A stretch of 64,000 nt of DNA from Fusobacterium mortiferum. GTDB taxonomy: Bacteria; Fusobacteriota; Fusobacteriia; Fusobacteriales; Fusobacteriaceae. Position numbers and translations under genes: made by a program. Location of the stretch: contig NZ_JACSNP010000006.1 in assembly GCF_016900045.1 (NCBI RefSeq), positions 1 to 64,000 on the forward strand, given 5' to 3'. This document shows, piece after piece, positions 32,424-41,800 of the stretch; position 1 is the first letter of the stretch; the number at the start of each line of letters is the position of its first letter. The notes beneath the pieces are model-generated. The model ran no database searches, was not told where the DNA came from, and saw only the letters and a list, made by a program, of their open reading frames with translations.

Positions 32424-33965
32424 TTATTTTTTTATCTGTTTTACTACATCTACAACAGAACCATCCCGATATTGTACAATAGCTACTATTTTCTCTTCAA
32501 ATTCAATAGGTTTTTCTTTTCCAGTCATTTTTTCAGCAATTTCTTTTAACTCTTCAATTGTCCTAATAGGAAGATTAGAGTTTTTAAATTTTTCAATTAA
32601 ATCTTCTCTTAAAGGATTTATAGCGATTCCTCTTTCAGTTACTAGGACATCTACAGTTTCACCAGGAGTTGTAATAGTAGTTATTTTTTCTTTAAGAACA
32701 GATATTCTGGCATTCACTAATTGAGAAACAATGATGCAAAGTTTAGAGCCAGCAGCAGTATCACTATGTCCACCAGATCCACCCATGATAATGCCATCAG
32801 AACCTGTAGTAACATTAACATTAAAAGCTGTATCTATCTCTGTAGCACCTAAGATAACAATATCGAGTTTGTTTACAACAGCTCCTTTATTATTGCAGTT
32901 AGCATACATTGAAGCTGACATTTTTATATGATTAGGATTTTCTTTAGCTGACTTTATTGCCTCTAAATCAAAGCATTGAACATCAAATAAAGCTTTAAAA
33001 AGCCCTTCTTTATACATATCAACAATATATCCAGTAATTCCTCCAGCAGCGAAACTACCAACTATATTCTTGTTTTTCATTAAACTTTTAACTTCAGCAG
33101 CAACAGCTAAAGATATTCCACCAGCACCAGTTTGAAAGCTTACTCCATCTTTTAGGTAGCCAGATTGTTCAATAAATTTAGCTGTTAAGTCAGCAACTTT
33201 TAAACCAATTGGATTTTTAGTTATCTGTGTAGTTCCAGATACAATTCCTTTAGGATCTCCAATAGCTTCTACAACCAAAACATAATCAATCAAAGTTTGA
33301 TTTATCTCTATTATTGGATTTGGGAAAGAAACAAGATTATCAGTAATAGCCACAACTAAGTGAGCATTTTCAACATCAGAGTGAGCATATCCTAAAGCAC
33401 CACAAGCTGATTTTCCTTCAACTCCATTGATATTCCCATATTCATCAGAGGTAGGAGCTGCAACAAAAGCAATGTCTACTTTTACTTCTCCTGTCTCCAT
33501 CAATCTAGCACGTCCTCCATGAGTGTGCATAATAGCTGGCTTTTGAAGTTTACCTTCAGAAATAGCCTGTGCCACAGGTCCAGATATATAGCCAGCATAA
33601 ATTTGTGTGATAATTCCTTTTTCAATATATTCAACAATAGGTTTATGACAAGGAAATATTGAGCTAGCAACTATAGTGATATTTTTATATCCTCTTTGAG
33701 CAATTTCTTTCATAATAAAATTTAAAACATAGTCACCATTTCTTAAGTGATGATGAAAAGAGAGTGTCATTCCATCTTTGAGTGGAAGAATATCCATTAA
33801 CTTTGAAATATCAGTGTACAGTTTATTATCATAGGGATTAATAGATTTAAAATTAAAATCTTTTTTTATAGTTCCCATTTTATTAGCAAGATAACCATTG
33901 TAATGAGTGACCTTACCATATCCCTCTATAAAATCAGGAATCTCTCTTCCTAATATATTTTTCAT
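32424..33965 (-). CDS. citF: Citrate/citramalate lyase alpha subunit (acyl-carrier transferase)
   Basis: Exchanges the acetyl group on the acyl carrier for the substrate acid, the first half-reaction of the lyase. The 513 residues match CitF in length and blocks, e.g. SFHHHLRNGDYVLNFIM, IMHTHGGRARLMETGEV and GIIMGGSGGHSDTAAGSKL. It is the last gene of a citD-citE-citF cluster next to glutamate mutase and methylaspartase genes, so the physiological substrate is probably (S)-citramalate rather than citrate. None of the holo-enzyme assembly genes citC, citX or citG is in the window. Confidence 0.93.
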   Translation of the reverse strand: MKNILGREIPDFIEGYGKVTHYNGYLANKMGTIKKDFNFKSINPYDNKLYTDISKLMDILPLKDGMTLSFHHHLRNGDYVLNFIMKEIAQRGYKNITIVASSIFPCHKPIVEYIEKGIITQIYAGYISGPVAQAISEGKLQKPAIMHTHGGRARLMETGEVKVDIAFVAAPTSDEYGNINGVEGKSACGALGYAHSDVENAHLVVAITDNLVSFPNPIIEINQTLIDYVLVVEAIGDPKGIVSGTTQITKNPIGLKVADLTAKFIEQSGYLKDGVSFQTGAGGISLAVAAEVKSLMKNKNIVGSFAAGGITGYIVDMYKEGLFKALFDVQCFDLEAIKSAKENPNHIKMSASMYANCNNKGAVVNKLDIVILGATEIDTAFNVNVTTGSDGIIMGGSGGHSDTAAGSKLCIIVSQLVNARISVLKEKITTITTPGETVDVLVTERGIAINPLREDLIEKFKNSNLPIRTIEELKEIAEKMTGKEKPIEFEEKIVAIVQYRDGSVVDVVKQIKK

Positions 33966-33988
33966 TTAAAAACACCTCGCCTTAATAA

Positions 33989-34861
33989 TTAATCAATAAG
34001 TCCCATTAGTCTTGCCATGTCCAAAGTATGGATAGCTCTGTTAATGATAGGAAGATCAACCATTTTACCATCTAAAGAGAAGACACCAAGTCCTTGTTTA
34101 TCCGCTTCATCTTTTGCCGCCATAACTCTTAAAGCATGATTGATTTCATCATTTGATGGAGCATAGGCTCTATGTATGGTGTCTATTTGTCTAGGATTTA
34201 TGCTTAGTTTACCTGTAAAACCAAGCATTTTAGCCTTTAATGTATCAGCCATCAACCCTTCATAATCGTTCGTGTCAGTGAAAGGAGTATCAATTGCATC
34301 TACTTTACAAGCTTTACAAGCATTTATAATTTTAGTTCTAGCATAAAGAAGTTCGTCGGAATTTTTAGTTCTTTTTACACCCAAATCTACAGCTAAATCC
34401 TCTCCTCCAAGTAAAACAGAGATAACTCTTGGACTAGCTTTAATAGTTTCATATACTTTTTCAACTCCATAAGTTGTTTCAACTAATGGGTGAATTTTTA
34501 TGCTTCCAGCTTCAAAGCCCTCTTCTTCTTCTATTGCATTTAATCTTTTATCCAATTCAGCTATATCTTCAGGACAAGATTTTGGTAAAAGAATAGCATC
34601 TGGTTTGAGTCTAGCAATAACCTCAATATCTTTATTAGCAAAAGGTGTAGCCAAAGGATTTATTCTAACAACAACTTCAACATCATTATATTCTATATTT
34701 TTTAAAGCTTCACTTACTAATATTCTAGCTGCATCTTTTTCAGTTAAAGCAACAGCATCTTCTAAATCAAATATCACAGCATCTGAACCAAATACAGCTG
34801 CTGTTTGTAACATACCAGGATTATTTCCTGGCATAAATAACATAGTTCTTCTTAATTTCAC
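33989..34861 (-). CDS. citE: Citrate/citramalate lyase beta subunit
   Basis: Cleaves the acyl-bound citramalyl (or citryl) thioester to a keto acid and acetyl carrier. The 290 residues form a CitE TIM barrel: RRTMLFMPGNNPGML at the start, the Mg-binding FDLEDAV, RINPLATPF, and LLGGEDLAVDLGVKR. The start is GTG with AGAGGTG 8 nt upstream. It lies 23 nt before citF and 30 nt after citD. With citramalate the keto-acid product would be pyruvate. Confidence 0.94.
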   Translation of the reverse strand: MKLRRTMLFMPGNNPGMLQTAAVFGSDAVIFDLEDAVALTEKDAARILVSEALKNIEYNDVEVVVRINPLATPFANKDIEVIARLKPDAILLPKSCPEDIAELDKRLNAIEEEEGFEAGSIKIHPLVETTYGVEKVYETIKASPRVISVLLGGEDLAVDLGVKRTKNSDELLYARTKIINACKACKVDAIDTPFTDTNDYEGLMADTLKAKMLGFTGKLSINPRQIDTIHRAYAPSNDEINHALRVMAAKDEADKQGLGVFSLDGKMVDLPIINRAIHTLDMARLMGLID

Positions 34862-34891
34862 TATAAATACACCTCTTATCTTAAGAATATA

Positions 34892-35161
34892 TTATAAACC
34901 TCTTATAACAGCAGCTTCAACTCTAGCCCTTATAGTATAATCAAGAGCCCCTTTATCTTGAGCTTGTACATGTACACTATCAATTCCTAGCTCTAGCAAT
35001 TTGCTTTTTATCAATTCTTTTATATGTTCACCAAATTGTTTTTGGACAGTACTTTCTAAATCTATCTCTATACCATCATTTGTGGGGGTAAGAATTAAGA
35101 ATATATCATTTGATTCTAGTGTCCCACATTTAGTAGCTTTTTTTAACGTCATATATTTCAC
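34892..35161 (-). CDS. citD: Citrate/citramalate lyase gamma subunit (acyl carrier protein)
   Basis: Small acyl carrier of the lyase, 89 residues. The prosthetic-group site CGTLESNDI matches the CitD motif; Ser17 is the predicted attachment point for the phosphoribosyl-dephospho-CoA arm. The first gene of the lyase trio, separated from the upstream methylaspartase gene by a terminator. Confidence 0.93.
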   Translation of the reverse strand: MKYMTLKKATKCGTLESNDIFLILTPTNDGIEIDLESTVQKQFGEHIKELIKSKLLELGIDSVHVQAQDKGALDYTIRARVEAAVIRGL

Positions 35162-35181
35162 CCTCTTTAAAAATTAAAGGA

Positions 35182-35215
35182 AAAGTGGCTGTTGTATTTT
35201 AACAACAGTCACTTT
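35182..35215 (-). terminator. Terminator between methylaspartase and lyase genes
   Basis: 14-bp stem with one mismatch (35202-35215 with 35182-35195) and a T-rich tail on the minus strand. It probably tunes read-through from the glm-mal genes into citDEF, for which no strong separate promoter is seen. Confidence 0.75.
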
Positions 35216-35232
35216 ATCCTAAGGTTATTAAA

Positions 35233-36480
35233 TTATCTATTTTTTCTTCTGTTAACTAAGGCTTCAACTCTAGCCATTTCATTAAATACTATCATAAACC
35301 CTTCATCAACACCCATTCCTGGTTTAGCTAAAACTTGAAGTGCTCCACAGGCCATTGCAATATTTGTTGTAACCTCAGCAGATCTATTTGTTTCGTTACA
35401 AGTTCCTCCGCAATAAGAACCTATTCCTACTTTATTACAGTAAAGAATAGCATCAGCAATATTATTAACTCCTCCTAGATCTGGAGTCTTAATTTGAACT
35501 ACATGACCAGCTTTTTTATCAGCAAAAAGTTTAATATCTTCTAAAGTGTTACACCATTCGTCTGCTACAAGTTCAACTTCGATTCCTCTTTTGTCTACTT
35601 CAGTTGTTAGAGCCGCTAAAGCTTCAATCTGTTTATCTCTGTCTTCAACATCCATAGGACCTTCTATTCTTAACTTGAAAGGTTTTGCTGCTTCAACTAA
35701 TGTAGATATGTAATCAGCCATTTTTGCTGTATCGCAGTCAAATGCTGCTCCAATAGTTCCATATACATCAATGTGGAATATAGGATAGTATTCAGAATTT
35801 ACTCTTTTTGATAGGATTCTATCTCTAAGCCATTTAACATAGTCAAGTAAAATTTCACCACGTTCCCCCAATTTTTCTTTAACATTGTTAATTAAAGCAT
35901 GAGGAAGGACATCAGCTCCTTTGATTATCATCTTATCTGCATTAATATATCTATCATCACCAGATTGAGTAAATATTGGTCTTTTTGAAATTTCAATTCC
36001 AGTATTATAATCTTTTTGAATTACCTCAGCCATAGTAACTTTTCTTGCTTTAGCAACGGCATCTAATAGAGCTTGAGTAATTCCATATCTTATAGCTGTA
36101 TGTAATCTTTTACCCTCAATTTGCATCGAATCAAACTCTTCAGCTAAAGTCTTAAAATTATTTAAATCTCTTCCTATCAATTTTGGAGCTATATTCTTTT
36201 CGATAACTGGAATAAAATCCTTTGCTAAAAATAGAGGATCTCTTCCACCAGCACCTGAATATTGAACGGCAGCACAATCTCCAAAAGCAACCTGTCCATC
36301 TTCTAATATTAATTGAACAGAGATAGATTCACCAGATTGTCTAATAGTTTCAAATCCTGGAGTGACTGATTTTCCTAAATAAAACATTCCATCATGTCCA
36401 GCTCCAGCTTTTATAGCTCTTTGGTCATCGAAATAGAATCCTGTTTTTCCTGCTGAGCAAACTACATCTACAATTTTCAT
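35233..36480 (-). CDS. mal: Methylaspartate ammonia-lyase
   Basis: Eliminates ammonia from (2S,3S)-3-methylaspartate to give mesaconate. The 415 residues align to the enolase-superfamily MAL without offset at key positions: His194 (LPHAL), metal ligands Asp238 (HIDVYG), Glu273 (RIEGP) and Asp307 (VADEW), and the base Lys331 (QIKTPDLGG). It follows glmE by 60 nt. With glutamate mutase upstream and the lyase genes downstream it forms the central step of the methylaspartate fermentation. Confidence 0.97.
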   Translation of the reverse strand: MKIVDVVCSAGKTGFYFDDQRAIKAGAGHDGMFYLGKSVTPGFETIRQSGESISVQLILEDGQVAFGDCAAVQYSGAGGRDPLFLAKDFIPVIEKNIAPKLIGRDLNNFKTLAEEFDSMQIEGKRLHTAIRYGITQALLDAVAKARKVTMAEVIQKDYNTGIEISKRPIFTQSGDDRYINADKMIIKGADVLPHALINNVKEKLGERGEILLDYVKWLRDRILSKRVNSEYYPIFHIDVYGTIGAAFDCDTAKMADYISTLVEAAKPFKLRIEGPMDVEDRDKQIEALAALTTEVDKRGIEVELVADEWCNTLEDIKLFADKKAGHVVQIKTPDLGGVNNIADAILYCNKVGIGSYCGGTCNETNRSAEVTTNIAMACGALQVLAKPGMGVDEGFMIVFNEMARVEALVNRRKNR

Positions 36481-36539
36481 AATATATTCCTCCTAATTTT
36501 TAACCCAAATTTCTTAAATATTATAATTAAAAATAACAA

Positions 36540-37997
36540 TTATTTATTTTCTGGTCTTCCAATTAAAGTTCCTTTTCCAACTGCAAAAATATCATCTACA
36601 ATCATTTGGAAAGTTACAGGTCTTCCTTCAAATTTAGCTCTTTCCTCTAATTGAGCCATATTGTAATCAACTAACTCCTTACTAAGTGGAACATTTCCTA
36701 CAGCAAGATATCTAACTTTACCAACATTATCTCTAGCTGGCATCATTTTACCAGCATTATAGATTGATGGGGCAAACGGAACATCAAGAACACCTTGTTC
36801 AAAGGCTTTTACTATACCGATAGCCCAATCTCCATTTCCAAGCTCATATACTTTATCTAAAATACATTTAGTTTCAGCTTTGATTATTTCAATCTCTTTT
36901 TCTAATTCTGGAGAGGTAGATAATTTTTGTCCTTTAAGTAGATTTAAAACCATTTTTGTAGCTCTAATACCAGCAGCATTAGCCTCTTTTGTAGGAACTC
37001 CAATAGCCTCGTGAGGAGTTTTAACAATAACTTTAGTAGCTCCAGCTAAGGCAGCAGCTGAGGCTCCGTTAGAGATAACACCGAAGGCTTTAGCTTCATC
37101 TTCAGGGAAACCACCCATCCATTGATGGAATACAGTAGTCAATTGAATATCGTTATATCCAAACTTTTTAAAATACTCTTCTGCTTGTTCTTCAAGAGCT
37201 CTTATTGCAGCCACATCTTGAATTAGGTTTCCACATTGACCATAACCTAAAGTGAGATTTTTAACCCCTTGTTCAGCAGCCATTAATCCTTCCAAGATTC
37301 CAACAGCATTGGACATTGAAGGTGGAACTAAAGTACCAGTTAAAGGTCCAAAAGGTTCTCTATTTATAGAAACTCCATGCTCTTCATACCATCCAACAAG
37401 TCTATCTACATATTGCCAATCAATAAGAGTTTTTTCTAAAGAAACAGACTTAGCATAGGGAACATTATAACTAATTCCTCCCCCCTCATCTGAAGTAAAT
37501 CCAGCAGCAATCATTATTTCTGAAAGAAGTCTAGCATCTGGAGTTCCATGTCTTAATTGAAGCGGAAGGCTAGTGGCTTCAACAACTTTTCTACATCCAG
37601 CTACTCCATGATTTACTCCGGGAAAACCATTAAGAAGTGATCTGCCAGCTTTTATAGATTCCTCTATCCCCTTTTCACAATTTTCATACTTATTTTGTCT
37701 AGTATAAGAGTCTATAGTGCTAGGTAATAAATCAGCTCCTCCCTCTTTATCAAGAAAGTTTAGAAGCTCAATATGTTGATCAATTAAAGCTACCCCTGCT
37801 CTAGGTTGTGCTAAAGTAATTCCGGATTTTTTAGCATCTATTAATTTTTTAGAGAAGCTTTTTGACTCAGGTAATGATTTGTGGTATTTAATAGCTTCTT
37901 CAAGGTCTACATCTTTACCAGTAGGCCAACCTTTTAAAACTTCTTCTCTCATTTGAAAGAATTCCTCTTCTGTCCATTTTTTAAATCTAAGTTTCAT
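36540..37997 (-). CDS. glmE: Glutamate mutase (methylaspartate mutase) epsilon subunit
   Basis: Catalytic TIM-barrel subunit of adenosylcobalamin-dependent glutamate mutase; rearranges L-glutamate to 3-methylaspartate. The 485 residues match the family length. Recognisable blocks are [33 protein letters not shown] with glutamate-binding arginines in [13 protein letters not shown], and [13 protein letters not shown]. It pairs with GlmS, which carries the cofactor tail-binding site, and lies between glmL and mal. Confidence 0.96.
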   Translation of the reverse strand: MKLRFKKWTEEEFFQMREEVLKGWPTGKDVDLEEAIKYHKSLPESKSFSKKLIDAKKSGITLAQPRAGVALIDQHIELLNFLDKEGGADLLPSTIDSYTRQNKYENCEKGIEESIKAGRSLLNGFPGVNHGVAGCRKVVEATSLPLQLRHGTPDARLLSEIMIAAGFTSDEGGGISYNVPYAKSVSLEKTLIDWQYVDRLVGWYEEHGVSINREPFGPLTGTLVPPSMSNAVGILEGLMAAEQGVKNLTLGYGQCGNLIQDVAAIRALEEQAEEYFKKFGYNDIQLTTVFHQWMGGFPEDEAKAFGVISNGASAAALAGATKVIVKTPHEAIGVPTKEANAAGIRATKMVLNLLKGQKLSTSPELEKEIEIIKAETKCILDKVYELGNGDWAIGIVKAFEQGVLDVPFAPSIYNAGKMMPARDNVGKVRYLAVGNVPLSKELVDYNMAQLEERAKFEGRPVTFQMIVDDIFAVGKGTLIGRPENK

Positions 37998-38035
37998 ATA
38001 TAATTAATCCTCCTTAAATATTCTTTAAATAAAGT

Positions 38036-39442
38036 TTAAGCTTTAACTAAAAATTTTTTCATTATTCTTATAGCTATATTTGGATATTCTTGGGCTAAAA
38101 GTCCCATAGCTGATAAAATATAAGTTTTATCAATTAAAAACTTTGGATTAACTGGTTTAAGATGAATGGGATCCTCTTGATTAAAATTACCTGCTTTTAA
38201 AATCTCGTGAGGATTTAAACTGTGAATAATAACTCCTCCAGTTCCAATAACATAAGGCGTTTCTGTTAAATCTTTTCCATTTTGATTAAACATAGTTCCC
38301 ATTGGAGTATATACACATTCTAATACACCACAATGGCGAGTCATTGCTAACTCTGTAGCTGCTTTAGCCATAGCTTCATCAAATTTTATCTCATCTTCAG
38401 TTTGTGGAACCATCTTTATATTATTATGTCTATAAAGGCATTGAGATTTAATGTCAATCTGTTTTAAAGAATCATGTAAATAGTTCCGAATCGTTTTTGT
38501 TCCAGCAGCTTCTAAAAGAGCTAGAGCGGAGTATCTCATTCCTAAATCACCCTCTACAGTTCTTTTAGCATAGGGTTCTTCTAAACCTTTTATCATAACA
38601 GAGGGTTTGGTAGGCTCTCCCTTAGCAATAGAGTGTATATCAGTTGTAGCTCCACCGATATCAACGACTATAAGATCTCCTAATCCATCTTCTTCATCAG
38701 TTCCAACTGCTAAAATTTCTGAGGCTTTGAGAACAGAAGCAGGAGTAGGCATAAGAATACCTTGAATAAATTCTTCAGCTTTTTTCATTCCTTTAGCTTC
38801 TACAATTTTATTCATAAAAACTTTTCTTATTTCCTCTCTTGAAGGTTCAACATTGAGCTTATTAATAAAAGGCATTACGTTATCAGTAATGTAATAATCT
38901 ATACTAGTACTTTTAAAAATGTTTTCAACATCATCTATGGCAGCTTTATTTCCAGCAACTACAACAGGAACATCTATTTTAAATTCAGCTAACATTTCAG
39001 CGTTGTGAATAATACAATCTTTATTTCCACCATCAGTTCCACCAGCAAGTAAAATAATATCCAAAGGAGTATTTTTTATCTCTTCAAGTTCTCGATGATT
39101 AAGTTCATAAGCGTAGGTTTTGATAACTCTAGCTCCTGCTCCCAAAGCAGCTTTTTTTGCAGCTTCTGCCGTGAGTTCTGGAACCAATCCTATAGCTATC
39201 ATTTTTAAACCACCTGCTGCAGAGGAACAAGCTGTCTTATTGACAAAATTAACTTTATTAAAATCTATTTTTTTGTTAATCTCAATCTTTAAATTTTCAA
39301 AGGCTTTATTGAATCCTATCATTATATCATCTTCAACAGTGGTAATATCTTTAGCAGTAGCTAAAATAGTTTCATTATCTAAATCAATAGCAGTTAGTTT
39401 AGTATAAGTGCTTCCAAAATCTATAGCTAAATAAGCATTCAT
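38036..39442 (-). CDS. glmL: GlmL/MutL chaperone-like ATPase of glutamate mutase
   Basis: ASKHA-fold protein found in most glutamate mutase operons, thought to reactivate or protect the cobalamin enzyme. From ATG 39440-39442 it has 468 residues. Phosphate-1 motif AIDFGSTYTK is at the N-terminus, and LLAGGTDGG and LIVVDIGGATTDIHS form the second ATP-binding elements. An upstream TTG at 39449-39451 is in frame but less well spaced from GAGAG. The gene lies between glmS and glmE. Confidence 0.93.
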   Translation of the reverse strand: MNAYLAIDFGSTYTKLTAIDLDNETILATAKDITTVEDDIMIGFNKAFENLKIEINKKIDFNKVNFVNKTACSSAAGGLKMIAIGLVPELTAEAAKKAALGAGARVIKTYAYELNHRELEEIKNTPLDIILLAGGTDGGNKDCIIHNAEMLAEFKIDVPVVVAGNKAAIDDVENIFKSTSIDYYITDNVMPFINKLNVEPSREEIRKVFMNKIVEAKGMKKAEEFIQGILMPTPASVLKASEILAVGTDEEDGLGDLIVVDIGGATTDIHSIAKGEPTKPSVMIKGLEEPYAKRTVEGDLGMRYSALALLEAAGTKTIRNYLHDSLKQIDIKSQCLYRHNNIKMVPQTEDEIKFDEAMAKAATELAMTRHCGVLECVYTPMGTMFNQNGKDLTETPYVIGTGGVIIHSLNPHEILKAGNFNQEDPIHLKPVNPKFLIDKTYILSAMGLLAQEYPNIAIRIMKKFLVKA

Positions 39443-39470
39443 AGTTATCAACTCTCTTTTTTAATTTAAA

Positions 39471-39890
39471 TTAATTGATGCCGAGGTCTTTTTTTAGATC
39501 TTCAGTTGTTTCTTCAATAGGAGTTCCAGGTTTGTATACTCTATCAAATCCCATTGCTTTGAATCTTTTCTCTACATCTTCCCAAACTTGTTTTCCGACT
39601 ACTATATTTCCACCAACATATAGCAAGATATTATCAAGGCCAGCTTCTTTACATTTTTCTCTCATACCTTGACAATCTAATTCTCCATGCCCGTATAGAG
39701 AAGAAACAATTATAGCATCTGCATCTGTTTCAACAGCAGCATTTATAAAATCAGCTTGAGGAGAAAGAACTCCAATATTTATAACATCAAATCCATTTGC
39801 TTCTAAAACGTGATGAATTATTTTATTCCCGACAGCATGACAGTCTGAACCAATAACTCCAATTACAACTTTTTTTCCATTTTTATTCAT
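39471..39890 (-). CDS. glmS: Glutamate mutase sigma (cobalamin-binding) subunit
   Basis: B12-binding subunit of glutamate mutase. The 139 residues have the base-off signature DxHxxG at Asp16-His18-Gly21 (SDCHAVGN), in which His18 replaces the dimethylbenzimidazole ligand, then SxL in VSSLYGHG and GG in YVGGNIV. First gene of the operon glmS-glmL-glmE-mal-citDEF. No cobalamin riboswitch is seen upstream. Confidence 0.97.
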   Translation of the reverse strand: MNKNGKKVVIGVIGSDCHAVGNKIIHHVLEANGFDVINIGVLSPQADFINAAVETDADAIIVSSLYGHGELDCQGMREKCKEAGLDNILLYVGGNIVVGKQVWEDVEKRFKAMGFDRVYKPGTPIEETTEDLKKDLGIN

Positions 39891-39945
39891 AGAAAAAACC
39901 TCCTAATTTTCCAAATAATTGTATTAAATTTAAACCTTTGATAAT

Positions 39946-39973
39946 AATATACTACAAAAAATATAAAAATCAA
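39946..39973 (-). promoter_or_regulatory. Promoter of the glmS operon
   Basis: Minus-strand TTGATT (39968-39973), 16-bp spacer and TATATT (39946-39951), about 55 nt upstream of glmS. Confidence 0.55.
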
Positions 39974-40107
39974 TTATTATATAAAAAATGAATATTAAAT
40001 ATATAGGAACTTAATTTAATATATTGAATAGAGAAAAACAGATCAAAGGATTTAATAAAAAATTTAAAGAAAAACGAGGGATGAGTTAGAGAAATTCTGA
40101 TAAATAA

Positions 40108-40136
40108 TTGATTTTTTTAAAAAGGTATGGTATAAT
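40108..40136 (+). promoter_or_regulatory. Promoter of the rimP-nusA-infB operon
   Basis: TTGATT (40108-40113), 17-bp spacer and exact TATAAT (40131-40136) with an upstream TGG, giving an extended -10. Start of transcription is expected near 40143, about 85 nt before rimP. Confidence 0.8.
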
Positions 40137-40166
40137 AACTTGAATAAAGTAGTATGCTAGTTTAAA

Positions 40167-40197
40167 AGGGAGTGGATTTTTTGTCCACTCCCTCTTT
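40167..40197 (+). terminator. Leader hairpin before rimP (candidate attenuator)
   Basis: GGGAGTGGA (40168-40176) pairs perfectly with TCCACTCCC (40184-40192), followed by the weak tract TCTTT. It lies in the rimP leader, downstream of the promoter. A NusA-dependent terminator in the leader of the rimP-nusA operon is known in Bacillus subtilis, and the weak U tract would suit such control here (inference). Confidence 0.65.
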
Positions 40198-40228
40198 AGT
40201 AGTAAGATTTTAGAAAAGAGGTGAAAAT

Positions 40229-40711
40229 ATGGAAAAAATTGATAATCAAGAAAGAATAATAAAAAAGATAGAAGAGATAGTTACACCAGTTGTTCAAGAG
40301 ATGAATCTATCTTTAGTTGATATCGAATATATGCAAGATGGTGGTTACTGGTATGTTAGAATCTATGTAGAGAATTTAAATGGTGAAATAACACTAGAAG
40401 AGTGTGCAACTATAAGTAATAAAATAGATGAAGATGTAGACAGATTAATAGACCAAAGATTTTTCCTAGAGGTTTCTTCTCCAGGTATAGAGAGACCTTT
40501 AAAGAAAATAGAGGACTTTATAAGATTTAAGGGAGAAAAGATAAAAGTAAGTTTAAAACATAAACTTGAAGATAAGAAAAACTTTGAGGGAGTTTTAACA
40601 GAATGCAAAGATAATACAATCTACTTAGAAGTTGAAGAGGGAGAAATAGTAGAAATTCCTTTTTCAGAAATTAGAAAAGCAAATATTGTTTATGAATTTG
40701 ATGAAATTTAG
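40229..40711 (+). CDS. rimP: Ribosome maturation factor RimP
   Basis: Assists 30S subunit assembly. The 160 residues have the two RimP domains; conserved features are LVDIEYMQDGGYWYVRIYV, the LEVSSPGIERPL signature and RFKGEKIKVSLK in the Sm-like C-terminal domain. First gene of the rimP-nusA-ylxR-infB-rbfA order typical of bacteria; 23 nt before nusA. A leader hairpin upstream may control the operon. Confidence 0.96.
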   Translation: MEKIDNQERIIKKIEEIVTPVVQEMNLSLVDIEYMQDGGYWYVRIYVENLNGEITLEECATISNKIDEDVDRLIDQRFFLEVSSPGIERPLKKIEDFIRFKGEKIKVSLKHKLEDKKNFEGVLTECKDNTIYLEVEEGEIVEIPFSEIRKANIVYEFDEI

Positions 40712-40734
40712 AAGAAGTTTCAGGAGGGAAATAA

Positions 40735-41799
40735 ATGAAGAGTAAAGACGCTAAAATATTTTTAGAGGCTTTGGAAGAGTTAGAAAAAGAAAAAGGTATA
40801 AGCAAAGAAAATCTTCTTTTAACTGTTGAGCAAGCTTTATTAGCTGCTTATAAAAAGAACTATGGAGAAGAGGAAAATGTAGAAGTAGAGATTGACAGAG
40901 AAACTGGGGATGTAAAAATCTATGAAGTAAAAACTGTTGTTCCTACTGAAGACCTATATGATGCTGCTGTTGAAATTGCCTATGATGATGCTCTAGAGAT
41001 TAAAAAGAGAGTAAAAATAGGAGATGTTATCAGAATAGAGGTAAACTGTGAAGAGTTTAGAAGAAATGCTATTCAAAATGGAAAGCAAATAGTTATCCAA
41101 AAAGTAAGAGAAGCTGAAAGAGAGTATATTTATGATAGATTTAAAATAAAAGAACATGATATCATAAATGGAATCATTAGAAGAATTGATGAGAGAAAAA
41201 ATGTATTTATTGAATTCGATGGAATAGAGGCTATATTACCACCTATCGAGCAATCACCAGCTGATACATATAGAGTTGGAGAAAGAATTAAGGTTTATTT
41301 AGCTGAGGTTGAAAAAACAAATAAATTCCCTAAAATAGTTATCTCTAGAAAACATGAGGGATTATTAAGAAAATTATTTGAATTAGAGATTCCAGAAATA
41401 ACTTCAGGACTTATTGAGATAAAAGCTGTAGCTAGAGAAGCTGGATCAAGAGCAAAAGTTGCAGTTTATTCACAAGACCCTAATATCGATACTGTAGGAG
41501 CTTGTATCGGACAAAAAGGTCTTAGAATAAAAAATATAGTTAATGAGTTAAATGGAGAAAAAATTGATATAGTTATTTGGAAAGAATCAGTTGAAGAGTT
41601 TGTATCAGCTGTTTTAAGTCCAGCAAAAGTTGTAAGTGTAGAAGTAGAAGAGGAAGAAAATACAGCAAGAGTAATTGTAGATAGTTCACAACTTTCATTA
41701 GCAATAGGAAAGAATGGACAAAATGCAAGACTTGCAGCAAAACTAACTGGAATGAGAGTAGATATAAAAACTGCAGATAGTATTAAAGAGGGAGAATAA
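40735..41799 (+). CDS. nusA: Transcription elongation/termination factor NusA
   Basis: RNA-polymerase-associated factor for pausing, termination and antitermination. The 354 residues contain the N-terminal RNAP-binding domain (about 1-125, LTVEQALLAAYKKNYGEEENVEVEID), the S1 domain (about 135-200) and two KH domains (VGACIGQKGLRIKNIVNEL and SLAIGKNGQNARLAAKLTG). It lacks the C-terminal acidic repeats of E. coli NusA, as usual outside proteobacteria. The stop is one base from the next start. Confidence 0.97.
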   Translation: MKSKDAKIFLEALEELEKEKGISKENLLLTVEQALLAAYKKNYGEEENVEVEIDRETGDVKIYEVKTVVPTEDLYDAAVEIAYDDALEIKKRVKIGDVIRIEVNCEEFRRNAIQNGKQIVIQKVREAEREYIYDRFKIKEHDIINGIIRRIDERKNVFIEFDGIEAILPPIEQSPADTYRVGERIKVYLAEVEKTNKFPKIVISRKHEGLLRKLFELEIPEITSGLIEIKAVAREAGSRAKVAVYSQDPNIDTVGACIGQKGLRIKNIVNELNGEKIDIVIWKESVEEFVSAVLSPAKVVSVEVEEEENTARVIVDSSQLSLAIGKNGQNARLAAKLTGMRVDIKTADSIKEGE

Positions 41800-41800
41800 G

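Larger units (their letters stand above)
39891..40228. other. Divergent intergenic region glmS / rimP
   Basis: This 338-bp AT-rich gap holds no gene. It contains a minus-strand promoter for the glutamate fermentation operon, a plus-strand promoter for rimP and a leader hairpin before rimP. The middle (about 39980-40100) shows nothing recognisable; in particular no B12 riboswitch landmarks. Confidence 0.7.

Noticed and set aside
39891-40228. Cobalamin riboswitch upstream of glutamate mutase genes
   Set aside because: No B12-box (GCCACTG-like) or other aptamer landmarks are seen on the minus strand.
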